DNA from: Sipunculus nudus
Taxonomy: Eukaryota > Annelida > Sipuncula > Golfingiida > Sipunculidae
Length of the DNA stretch: 64,000 nt
Assembly: GCA_026874595.1 (NCBI GenBank)
Contig: CM049318.1
Location: forward strand, 47,162,456 to 47,226,455
Direction of reading: 5' to 3'
Shown: positions 35,458 through 47,075 of the stretch, piece after piece
How the letters are laid out: each line of letters opens with the position of its first letter
Position numbering within the stretch: position 1 is the first letter of the stretch
The notes under the pieces: generated by a model
Told to the model about the DNA's origin: nothing
What the model saw: only the letters and a program-made list of their open reading frames with translations
Databases searched by the model: none
Made by a program: the position numbers and the translations under genes

Positions 35458-37599
35458 GTAAGGACACTTTTCTTATGTTTTATTGTATATCCTCTGCTCA
35501 TGTAAACATGTGGTTAATGTTCTTGTCTATGCAATATATGTCGCTAAACTGAATAGTGTGTAGAGGTCCATGTATGTTTAACATGGTGTCATCATGCATG
35601 TTTAGACAATGGAGTACATTCTTAAAATACATTAAATATTTTATAGGAATAAATGGGACGAATCCTAGGTTCAATAAATTAGTGTCTCCTTTAGGCGGCG
35701 GCTCAGTTTACTGGGAAACTTCATGACACTACTATTCAATACTAACATATGACTTTCATGTCAAAGTTAAACGAAACAAAATTGCAGTGCAGGCTTAATT
35801 TGCGCAAGGAAATTTAAACATAAATGACCTTTAATTCATTTCCTCTATTAGATACAACATGCACTCTTGGTTAAGTTCAAGACTTCTTTATTTCCAGCCG
35901 CTAATTATTTATTTGATTGGTACTTGTATTATAAGATCAGCTTGGTCTGTTCCGGTATTATGATTATACTTTTATTTCTATTGGAATTATGAGATCTGTT
36001 TGACGTTTACTGGTATCATAAGATGTGTGATTTTTGTTGGTATTATGATATCAATTTGCTTTGTATTTGTATTATGAGACAGTTATCACGCTTGACGTAT
36101 ATTTCAATATTATTGTTAATCATTTCACATAATTATCATCTATATATCTATTCTGAATGTTGCGTATAAAAACGTTCAGCAAAAGTGGAAATAGTAAAAT
36201 AATATTGTTAAACTGCCTACACAATTTGATCAATGATAAACACCATGCCTTCATCTTAATCACCACACATTCTGTATAAGGTGTAATAAACAATGGTAAG
36301 AATAGTATTATTACTTTCTTCATTTTCATGTTTCTAGTTAATATTATATTTCAGTTCTAGATAATTCTATATATAAAAATCCAGTTATTAAAAATGGAGT
36401 GCCAAATTTGCTCATATTTTGTTAAATTAAATTCACGATACACGGCACGTGAAAAATCAAGACCAAAGTATACAATTAAATTATTTAACGTCTTCGATTC
36501 GTGCGAATACTTGGTACTTCGAAGAAGTAAGCCCTGGCATTGGATATTCTCTTAAATGCATAATAAGAAACAAGACAGATCTATATAAAACTTGTGTGAT
36601 TTAAAATTCTATCTTTTGCAAGATAATAAACCTAATCAATAGACGTAAAATTGTAAACATAAACAACATTTCCATGGAAAATGTGCTTCCTAACGCTTGA
36701 TCCGGAGATATTTTTTAAATTTTAACTTACAGCCAAGCACCCAATTTTGAAATATTTATTCTATCCCCTGAGGATAGAGCCGGCATTCATCATATTACAA
36801 AAAACATATTATCGTTAAAGGGAATAATAAGACGCCGTGCATAATGGATGGGTGGTTTCCCTGGTAAGGCATGAAGAATCTGGTAAAATATCTTCCATCC
36901 CACGTGACCTTATCCCACGGGTACTAGACGTTTATGTTTATTGATGCACCCTGAAAATTACGCATAAAACTCTTGACAGGCGTCGTTAGTAATGTTTCGG
37001 AGATTGGACCGAGGTCTTAATAGGCAGGAGAACCTAAAACAAATCAGTTAATGTTTAATTTGACACGTGTTTTGTTGGAGGTCAGTTATCGTTAACTTGG
37101 ACGCTATAAATTCAGTCTGTAGCGAGAGTGAGAGATTTAATAAAATAATGAAATTCGTTATACCTACAAAGGCCAAAACAGACTAACGCGCGCGGCAAGC
37201 GTCTAGCGAGCAGCAGATTCAAAACACAACGTGCAAGACACCCGTCATTATGGATGATGCTAAACTTGCACCTGTCATGTACTAGTATCTGGTTTATCGT
37301 TATTAAAAAAAATTGTAACCTTGATAAACAGTATTGGTATAATAGGACAATTATGTGTCTGTTTGTGACCAAACATTTTCAAAATATGACAAAATTAACC
37401 ACGGTTAATGAAATAAATGTGTTGCTTCTTTGCACGTCTTGTATCCACATTTACATCAATAATTTTTGTTTTAGTATTATTAAAAACTTTTTACTCTCAA
37501 GTGATTTTTATGCCTGTGAAAAAAATCGTTTAGGAGTGATAGCTGACGCATGAGGCGCGTTAATGCGTTATTCTCATGGATCTAAAAATTCTGACTGCA

Positions 37600-38000
37600 T
37601 TTTAAGTGCATTTCAAATATTCGGGCCCATTCTTGTGGCCGGCCCGAATGGTTTGCTCATGCTCAAAACATTCGAGGTGCACTCGAAGTGGAGAAATATC
37701 AAACGGCATTCGAAGTGTATTCTAACTGCACTATGACTGCATTCTAAATATTGTTACATCTTTCCAACAGCATTCGAAACATTCTGATCGCATTCGAGAG
37801 AGAACTAAAGCGGCAGGCCCCTTCAATTCCTGGGAGAATGTTTCGAATGAGCCAGAATGCAACTCGAATACATCTCGATTGCTGCCTTAATCTATTTCGA
37901 TAGTTGAAGAATTCATCTGGAATGCACTTAAAACGCCGACGGAATCGTTTGATTGCCGCTCGAATGCTGCTCGAATTCAGTCGGAACGTCCGGATTGGCC
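37600..38000. repeat. Cluster of CATTCGAA / TTCGAATG short repeats
   Basis: Variants of (C/G)CATTCGA(A/G) or its complement occur about ten times in 400 bp, near 37648, 37671, 37684, 37704, 37769, 37788, 37838, 37862, 37960 and 37972. They adjoin the transposase relic on its minus-strand downstream side. Non-coding. Confidence 0.6.
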
Positions 38001-38029
38001 CTGGAATTAGTCCGAACGTAATTCAGATC

Positions 38030-38335
38030 ACCACCGAATCGCCTGGCCAGGTCGCTGAAGAAGGACTGTGCGTGTTCCACTCTGAGCTCCTCCGTCAGTT
38101 ATGTCCATACAGCCTCCTCTTCTCTGCCAGCCATGGTCGGGTCGGATATATTCTGGGTCTTCTCCTCCTGTTTCTTCTCCTTGTCACCTCCACATCTTTT
38201 TTCAAGCAGGTCTTGCTGGAGGAGAGCAATCGTGAGCAAAGCAACATGGTCCACGGGGTAATCTGGAATGGCCGCCGCCGAAAGGTTGTGGCCGAGTTGC
38301 CTACCTTGTGATCTGACAAGTGATAACACGGTATT
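38030..38335 (-). pseudogene. PIF/Harbinger (HARBI1-like) transposase N-terminal fragment
   Basis: On the minus strand three frames are needed. First comes HVALLTIALLQQDLLEKR (about 38255-38200), next RPWLAEKRRLYGHN (about 38145-38095), then LTEELRVEHAQSFF (about 38098-38055). This order, an Ala/Leu/Gln-rich start, a basic run, a 'WVRPWL.RR..G' type line and 'EL..ED..SF', is that of HARBI1-like nucleases. The DDE catalytic part is absent. Two frameshifts make it a relic. The assignment rests on this N-terminal pattern alone. Confidence 0.55.
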
Positions 38336-38807
38336 AAATAGGGATTCAAGCGCCTGTGCAGGAACATTGTTTTTGCTAAAAAATTAGTTTGAGGAGGGTA
38401 TATAAAATATCGAAAAAATATCAATATTTGAAAAGTATCACCATAAGCAATATGCGAATCACCATGACGTTTCAAGCGTCTCTCCTTAAGTGTGTCGGGG
38501 TATACAGCCTCGGAGGCAATGACCAAGCGCCGGGATGATCTGTTACTGGCGATACTGTAACACAAGTTGTTATTCATTTTACATGCACCACCCACATCGG
38601 TTTCAGGGCGTCTTGTATCCCTCGGCCTTGACGGGTAAGTCAGATCTCCTTATAGAATTAGAACACTGTCATCCTGACTCATCCATCACCATTATGATGC
38701 CTCTACTTGCGTGTCCATCCAGTGTTGACGGGTATCATTTGGTATAAGAATTTGTGTCGTTTTCTTTCCACGTCACACTCATGATTCTTAGCAGACAGGG
38801 AATGGAA

Positions 38808-41800
38808 GCAGTTGGCCATGTCTTACTTTCATACAGGAGGGTGCTTGGGACACGAGGCTGGCCATGTCTTGCTGTCATACAGGAAGATGCTCGGGACACG
38901 AGGCTGGCCATGTCTTGCTGTCATACAGGAAGATGCTCGGGACACGAGGCTGGCCATGTCTTTCTGTCATACAGGAAGATGCTCGGGACACGAGGCTGGC
39001 CATGTCTTTCTGTCATACAGGAAGATGCTCGGGACACGAGGCTGGCCATGTCTTTCTGTCATACAGGAAGATGCTCGGGACACGAGGCTGGCCATGTCTT
39101 TCTGTCATACAGGAAGATGCTCGGGACACGAGGCTGGCCATGTCTTGCTGTCATTCAGGAGGATACTCGGACACGAAGCTGGCCATGTCTTTCTGTCATA
39201 CAGGAAGATGCTCGGGACACGAGGCTGGCCATGTCTTTCTGTCATACAGGAAGATGCTCGGGACACGAGGCTGGCCATGTCTTTCTGTCATACAGGAAGA
39301 TGCTCGGGACACGAGGCTGGCCATGTCTTTCTGTCATACAGGAAGATGCTCGGGACACGAGGCTGGCCATGTCTTGCTGTCATTCAGGAGGATACTCGGA
39401 CACGAAGCTGGCCATGTCTTTCTGTCATACAGGAAGATGCTCGGGACACGAGGCTGGCCATGTCTTTCTGTCATACAGGAAGATGCTCGGGACACGAGGC
39501 TGGCCATGTCTTGCTGTCATTCAGGAGGATACTCGGACACGAAGCTGGCCATGTCTTTCTGTCATACAGGAAGATGCTCGGGACACGAGGCTGGCCATGT
39601 CTTTCTGTCATACAGGAAGATGCTCGGGACACGAGGCTGGCCATGTCTTGCTGTCATACAGGAGGATGCTCGGGACACGCGGCTGGCCATGTCTTGCTGT
39701 CATAGAGGAGGATGCTCGGAACACGAGGCTGGCCATGTCTTGCTGTCATAGAGGAGGATGCTCGGGACACGAGGCTGGCCATGTCTTGCTGTCATACAGT
39801 AAGATGCTCGGGACACGCGGCTGGCCATGTTTTGCTGTCATAGAGGAGGATGCTCGGGACACGAGGCTGGCCATGTCTTGCTGTCATACAGGAAGATTCT
39901 CGGGACACGAGGCTGGCCATGTCTTGCTGTCATACAGGAGGATGCCCGGGACACGAGGCTGGCCATGTCTTGCTGTCATTCAGGAGGATGCTCGGGGCAC
40001 GAGGCTGGCCATGTCTTGCTGTCATAGAGGAGGATGCTCGGGACACGCGGCTGGCCATGTCTTGCTGTCATAGAGGAGGATGCTCGGGACACGAAGCTGG
40101 CCATGTCTTGCTGTCATACAGGAGGATGCCCGGGACACGAGGCTGGCCATGTCTTGCTGTCATTCAGGAGGATGCTCGGGACACGCGGCTGGCCCTGTCT
40201 TGCTGTCATAGAGGAGGATACTCGGACACGAAGCTGGCCATGTCTTACTGTCATAGAGGAAGATGTACAGGACACGCGGCTGGCCATGTCTTGCTGTCAT
40301 TCAGGAGGATGCTCGGGACACGAGGCTGGCCATGACTTGCTGTCATAGAGGAGGATGCTCGGAACACGAGGCTGGCCATGTCTTGCTGTCATAGAGGAAG
40401 ATGCTCGGGACACGCGGCTGGCAATGTCTTGCTGTCATTCAGGAGGATACTCGGACACGAAGCTGTCTATGCCTTACTGTCATACAGGAAGGTGCTCGGG
40501 ACACGAGGCTGGCCATGTCTTGCTGTCATACAGGAACATGCTCGGGACACGAGGCTGGCAATGTCTTGCTGTCATTCAGGAGGATACTCGGACACGAAGC
40601 TGTCTATGCCTTACTGTCATACAGGAAGGTGCTCGGGTCACGAGGCTGGCCATGTCTTGCTGTCATACAGGAACATGCTCGGGACACGAGGCTGGCAATG
40701 TCTTGCTGTCATTCAGGAGGATACTCGGACACGAAGCTGTCTATGCCTTACTGTCATACAGGAAGGTGCTCGGGACACGAGGCTGGCCATGTCTTGCTGT
40801 CATACAGGAAGATGCTCGGGACACGAGGCTGGCCATGTCTTGCTGTCATAGAGGAGGATGCTCGGGACACGCGGCTGGCCATGTCTTGCTGTCATAGAGG
40901 AGGATGCTCGGGACACGAGGCTGGCCATGTCTTGCTGTCATAGAGGAGGATGCTCGGGACACGAGGCTGGCCATGTCTTGCTGTCATACAGTAAGATGCT
41001 CGGGACACGCTGCTGGCCATGTCTTGCTGTCATAGAGGAGGATGCTCGGGACACGAGGCTGGCCATGTCTTGCTGTCATACAGGAAGATGCTCGGGACAC
41101 AAGGCTGGCCATGTCTTGCTGTTATACAGGAGGATGCCCGGGACACGAGACTGGCCATGTCTTGCTGTCATTCAGGAGGATGCTCGGGACACGAGGCTGG
41201 AAATGTCTTGCTGTCATAGAGGAGGATGCTCGGGACACGCGGCTGGCCATGTCTTGCTGTCATAGAGGAGGATGCTCGGGACACGAGGCTGGCCATGTCT
41301 TGCTGTCATAGAGGAGGATACTCGGACACGAAGCTGGCCATGTCTTACTGTCATAGAGGAAGATGTTCAGGACACGCGGCTGGCCATGTCTTGCTGTCAT
41401 TCAGGAGGATGCTCGGGACACGAGGCTGGCCATGTCTTGCTGTCATAGAGGAGGATGCTCGGAACACGAGGCTGGCCATGTCTTGCTGTCATAGAGGAGG
41501 ATACTCGGACACGAAGCTGGCCATGTCTTACTGTCATAGAGGAAGATGTTCGGGACACGCGGCTGGCCATGTCTTGCTGTCATTCAGGAGGATGCTCGGG
41601 ACACGAGGCTGGCCATGTCTTGCTGTCATAGAGGAGGATGCTCGGGACACGAGGCTGGCCATGTCTTGCTGTCATATAGGAAGATGCTCGGGACACGAGG
41701 CTGACCATGTCTTGCTTTCATAGAGGAAGATGCTCGGGACACGAGGCTGGCCATGTCTTGCTGTCATATAGGAAGATGCTCGGGACACGAGGCTGACCAT

Positions 41801-42895
41801 GTCTTGCTTTCATAGAGGAAGATGCTCGGGACACGAGGCTGGCCATGTCTTGCTGTCATAGAGGAGGATGCTCGGGACACGCGGCTGGCCATGTCTTGCT
41901 GTCATAAAGGTGGATGCTCGGGACACGAGGCTGGCCATGTCTTGCTGTCTAGAGGAGAATGCTCGGGACACGAGGCTGACCATGTCTTAATGTCATAGAG
42001 GAGGATGCTCAGGACACGCGGCTGGCCATGTCTTACTGTCATACAGGAGGATGCTCATGACACGCGGCTGGCCATGTCTTGCTGTCATAGAGGAGGATGC
42101 TCGGGACACGCGGCTGGCCATTTCTTGCTGTCATAGAGGAGGATACTCGGGACACGCCGCTGGCCATGTCTTGCTGTCATAGAGGAGGATGCTCGGGACA
42201 GGCGGCTGGCCATGTCTTGCTGTCATAGAGGAAGATGCTCGGGACACGCGGCTGGCCATGTCTTGCTGTCATTCAGGAGGATGCTCGGGACATGAGGCTG
42301 GCCATGTCTTGCTGTCATAGAGGAGGATGCTCGGGACACGAGGCTGGCCATGTCTTGCTGTCATACAGGAGGATGCTCGGGACACGAGGCTGGCCATGTC
42401 TTGCTGTCATTCAGGAGGATGCTCGGGACACTGAGGCTGACCATGTCTTGCTGTCATAGAGGAGGATGCTCGGACACGAGGTGGCCATGTCTTGCTGTCA
42501 TATAGGAGGATGCTCGGGACACGCGGCTGGCCATGTCTTGCTGTCATTCAGGAGGATGCTCTGGACACGCGGCTGGCCATGTCTTGCTGTCATTCAGGAG
42601 GATGCTCGGGACAATGAGGCTGACCATGTCTTGCTGTCATAGAGGAGGATGCTCGGACACGAGGTGGCCATGTCTTGCTGTCATAGAGGAGGATGCTCGG
42701 GACACGAGGCTGGCCATGTCTTGCTGTCATACAGGAGGATGCTCGGGACACGAGCCTGGCCATGTCTTGCTGTCATTCAGGAGGATGCTCGGGACACTGA
42801 GGCTGACCATGTCTTGCTGTCATAGAGGAGGATGCTCGGAGACGAGGTGGTCATGTCTTGCTGTCATATAGGAGGATGCTCGGGACCCGAGGCCG
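38808..42895. repeat. 46-bp minisatellite, about 88 units
   Basis: The unit is GGACACGAGGCTGGCCATGT, CTTGCTGTCATACAGGAAGA, TGCTCG (46 bp). Regular variants are 'catagaggagg', 'cattcaggagg', 'cacgcggctgg', and a 45-bp form (actcggacacgaagctgg) lacking one G. Because 46 is not a multiple of three and the unit lacks stops in all three + frames, frames of up to 439 codons run through it in every frame. This is a property of the repeat and not a gene. Higher-order structure is present: a 137-bp unit (46+46+45) repeats at 40451, 40588 and 40725. Confidence 0.95.
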
Positions 42896-44689
42896 GGACA
42901 CGCTGACCGCTTGTCTTTACAGTGTAGCCTAGATATATAAACTTATATACCACAAGTTAACCTCAAATGCCAGAGTGCCATTTTTCATGACTGGTGACAG
43001 TGAAGTGTTGAGTAAGGACCTTTGTTTCTTATTAGTTATTCTCAGGCCTAAATCCTCACATGCAGCTGCGAAGGATGAGCAGAATTCTTTTAGTTAAATG
43101 CAGAGCACAATACACCAGATATTGTAGGTCAGAGAACAATACACTAGATATTACCTGCCTTTTCTGTGGAACTGATGTGATTTCTGGCTTGCTCTGCGCA
43201 CATATTTATGAACTGTAGGTAATTCCTGTTGCGAATAATTCTTATTACACCTATGTGATGGATGTATGAGCTTCTTTATCAACAAGTTGTCAGGAACATG
43301 CGCCAATGTTGACGACAGAAACACCATGTGAGCGAAAGTGGTTGGTTGCATATGCATGGAAGTCAAAAGGTCACGAGTGGCATAATGCCCTTTGCAGATT
43401 ACTGATTCGTCTGACTTGCCGCCAGATGCGCTTGTTGTATATATTTGGATAATTTTGGCTGGTATCCCGCATGTTATAAATAAATCGTTATTAACAAAAC
43501 AAACCACCTTCGTGCAATGGGATTGGCGTTTTCAAGGGATTATCTACAGTTAATAGGCCTCAAATATTGTAATCGTTCCACATGAAACTGGGAACTCTTC
43601 AGATCTGGAACCTTCAAACAGTGCTGTTGCTCATCTGTGTTACAAGCCGTTTTCGAGGACAGCCATGTCTCTTAAGTACCTCAAGGAGGCCAACAGAACC
43701 AACTTTGTAAAAAAACTGAAGTTTGTAGTTGTCCCTTTACAGAAAAAGTCAATTAAAAAATTCGGATAAATGCCTTAGATATAAGTCCGAATGATATCAA
43801 TGGCATATATATAAACTAAAATGACTAACGGTTGTACTACTGTTATTATTCATGGCGGTTTCATTGCTTGGATTTCTTAAAGGTATCAATTTCCACAGAC
43901 CGAGGGAGAAAATTTCATATTAATTAACTTGTGGAGCGGATAACTGTTGATTTGCATAAGAAAAGTGCAAATGGTGATGCAAGCATGAACTTTGGCACAA
44001 AGGCTCTTCATAATACCCAGATAAAAATTTAAGGCATTGCCACTGAGAATTCCGCCAACTCCAAGATGGCCACAGTTTCTCTAAATGGACGCGAATGACA
44101 TTTATATTTCCCACATATGATCCTGAAGCCGGCTGAACTCCCATTAAATTATAATTAATTGTTTATTTCCTGGCTGGACATATAATTGACAGATACGTGA
44201 ATGAAAATAATCCAAGATGGCCGCCATTTAATTAAACCAAAATGTTTTTGGATTCTTAAAATTTACAAGTTTAATTTGCCTCACTTATACAGGTCTTGAT
44301 TTTTACGAAAATTTAACTATTGAAATGTACTTTTAAATTTGTGAATAAATGTGAATTTTGACACATTTTTAAATGGAGCTTAAATGTGCATATCTTTTAA
44401 CCTACTGAAATGTGGTTAATGTGGCCATGTGCTTCGGGTAAATTTTTTTTTGGCATTGCATGCTTTGTGTATAACATAAATTACAACATTGTATAGGCAA
44501 ACTGAGTAATATTTGAAGTGACTTGATACCTTATGCAATAAACTAGACATCTCTAACCTAAATATTCAATATTCCAACCAAACCTGGCTTATTCTCGATT
44601 TCTTGCTTGCATTACCGTTTGCACTTTTTTTTCAATATCCCATCTCACTTAAATGGTATTAAAGATAAATGACCCGTCTTGATTCTCAC
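42896..44689. other. Unassigned stretch
   Basis: No gene is seen. A phrase near 43243-43285 (acacctatgtgatggatgta...) resembles one near 53475-53515, so both may be remnants of one dispersed repeat. The minus-strand frame at 43151-43507 has no domain. Confidence 0.4.
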
Positions 44690-46592
44690 ACACCAAGCCA
44701 GAGTTATATTGAAAACACTAAGCCAGCGTTATGATAAACACATTGACAAACCGTTATGATTAACACACGATAAGCCAGCGTTATGATTAACACACATTAA
44801 GGTAGCGTTATAATTAACATACACTGAGCCAGCGTTATGATTAACAAACACAAAGCCAGCGTTATGATTAACACACACTAAGCCAACGTCATGGTTAACA
44901 CACACTAAGCCAAAGGTAAGATTAACACACACTAAGCCAGCGTCATGGTTAACACACACTAAGCCAACGTTAAGATTAACACACACTAAGCCAGCGTCAT
45001 GGTTTACACACACAAGCCAGCCACATGGTTAACACACACTAAGCCAGCGTCATGGTTAACACACACTAGGCCAGCGTTATGATTAACACACACTAAGCCA
45101 GCGTTATGATTAACACACACTAAGCCAGCGTTATGATTAACACACACTAAGCCAGCGTCATGGTTAACACACACTAAGCCAGCGTCATGGTTAACACACA
45201 CTAGGCCAGCGTTATGATTAACACACACTAAGCCAGCGTTATGATTAACACACACTAAGCCAGCGTCATGGTTAACACACACTAAGCCAACGTCATGGTT
45301 AACACACACTAAGCCAGCGTTATGATTAACACACACTAAGCCAGCGTCATGGTTAACACACACTAAGCCAGCGTCATGGTTAACACACACTAGGCCAGCG
45401 TTATGATTAACACACACTAAACCAGTGTTATGATTAACACACACTAAGCCAGCGTCATGGTTAACACACACTAAGCCAACGTCATGGTTAACACACACTA
45501 GGCCAGCGTTATGATTAACACACACTAAGCCAGCGTCATGGTAACACACACTAAGCCAGCGTCATGGTTAACACACACTAAGCCAGCGTCATGGTTAACA
45601 CACACTAAGCCAACGTCATGGTTAACACACACTAAGCCAGCGTTATGGTAAACACACACTAAGCCAGCGTCATGGTAACACACACTAAGCCAGCGTCATG
45701 GTTAACACACACTAAGCCAGCGTCATGGTTAACACACACTAAGCCAACGTCATGGTTAACACACACTAAGCCAGCGTCATGGTTAACACACACTAAGCCA
45801 ACGTCATGGTTAACACACACTAAGCCAGCGTCATGGTTAACACACACTAAGCCAGCGTCATGTTTAACCCGTACTAAGCCAGCATCATGGTTAACACACA
45901 CTAAGCCAACGTTAAGATTAACACACACTAAGCCAGCGTCATGGTTAACACACACTAAGCCAGCGTCATGGTTAACACACACTAAGCCAACGTTAAGATT
46001 AACACACATTAAGCCAGCATCATGGTTAACACACACTAAGCCAACGTTAAGATTAACACACACTAAGCCAGCGTCATGGTTTACACACACTAAGCCTACG
46101 TCATGGTTAACACACACTAAGCCAACGTCATGATCAACACACACTAAGCCAGCGTAATGGTTAACACACACTAAGCCAGCGTTATTATAATAACACTAAG
46201 CCAGCGTTACGATCAACGCATACTAAGGCAGCGTTATGATTATTACACACACTGAGCCAGCGTTTTGATCTAGGCACCCTAAGCCAGATTTATCATTAAC
46301 AGACACGATATCAGCGTTATGAAAAACACACACTAAGCCAGCGTTTTGATTATCACACCCTGAGCTAGCGTTATGATCAACGCACACTAAACCAGCTTTA
46401 TGATTAAAATGTACGATATCAGCGTTATGATTAACACACTAAGCCAGCGTTACGATTAACACACACTGAGCAAGCGTTATGATCAACGCACACTAAACCA
46501 GCTTTATGATCAACATGCACGATATCAGCGTTATGATTAACACACTAAGCCAGCGTTACGATTAACACACATTGAGCAAGCGTTATGATCAA

Positions 46593-46655
<63 letters not shown>

Positions 46656-47075
46656 ACACACGACGTCAGCGTTATGATTTATATACTCGAAGTCAGCGTT
46701 ATGATTTATGTACACGACGTCAGCGTTATGATTTATAGACACGAAGTCAGCGTTATGATTTATTTACACAACGTCAGCGTTATTATTTATATACACGACG
46801 TCAGCGTTTAGATATATATACACGACGTCAGCGATATGATTTATAGACACGAAGTCAGCGTTATGATTGATATACACGAAGTCAGCGTTATGATTGATAT
46901 ACACAACGTCAGCGTTATGATGTATATACACGAAGTCAGCGTTATGATTTATATACACGAAGTCAGCGATATGATTTATATACACGACGTCAGCGTTATG
47001 ATTTATATACACGATGTCAGCATTATAATTTATATACACGATGTCAGCGTTATGATTTATATAAACGTCAGCCAT
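44690..47075. repeat. 27-bp minisatellite in two subfamilies, split by (TA)n
   Basis: The left part (to about 46590) uses ACACACTAAGCCAGCGTCAT plus GGTTAAC or the variant cgttatgattaac. The right part (46655-47072) uses 'tacacgacgtcagcgttatgatttata', also 27 bp and sharing the core CAGCGTTATGATT. As 27 is a multiple of three, frames stay open on both strands, for example a nine-residue LVCVNHDAG cycle on the minus strand. There is no start context or domain, so no gene is called. Near 46190-46560 the unit is irregular. Confidence 0.93.
46596..46652. repeat. (TA)n microsatellite inside the 27-bp array
   Basis: An uninterrupted run of TA dinucleotides of about 57 bp marks the boundary between the two subfamilies of the 27-bp unit. 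Confidence 0.95.

Noticed and set aside
37904..38311. 135-codon + strand frame with a hydrophobic segment
   Set aside because: It is antisense to the Harbinger-like text; the hydrophobic run mirrors the basic/Glu-rich run of the transposase.
38754..41723. Long open frames (up to 439 codons) as a tandem-repeat protein
   Set aside because: They exist in all three forward frames because the 46-bp unit has no stops; no start context, signal, domain or codon signal favours one frame.
43151..43507. 118-codon minus-strand frame
   Set aside because: No domain; part of its sequence resembles a repeat near 53475.
44729..46171. Nine-residue repeat proteins on either strand (LVCVNHDAG type and HTKPASWLT type)
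   Set aside because: A 27-bp repeat without stops is open on both strands by construction; there is no sign of a real gene around it.
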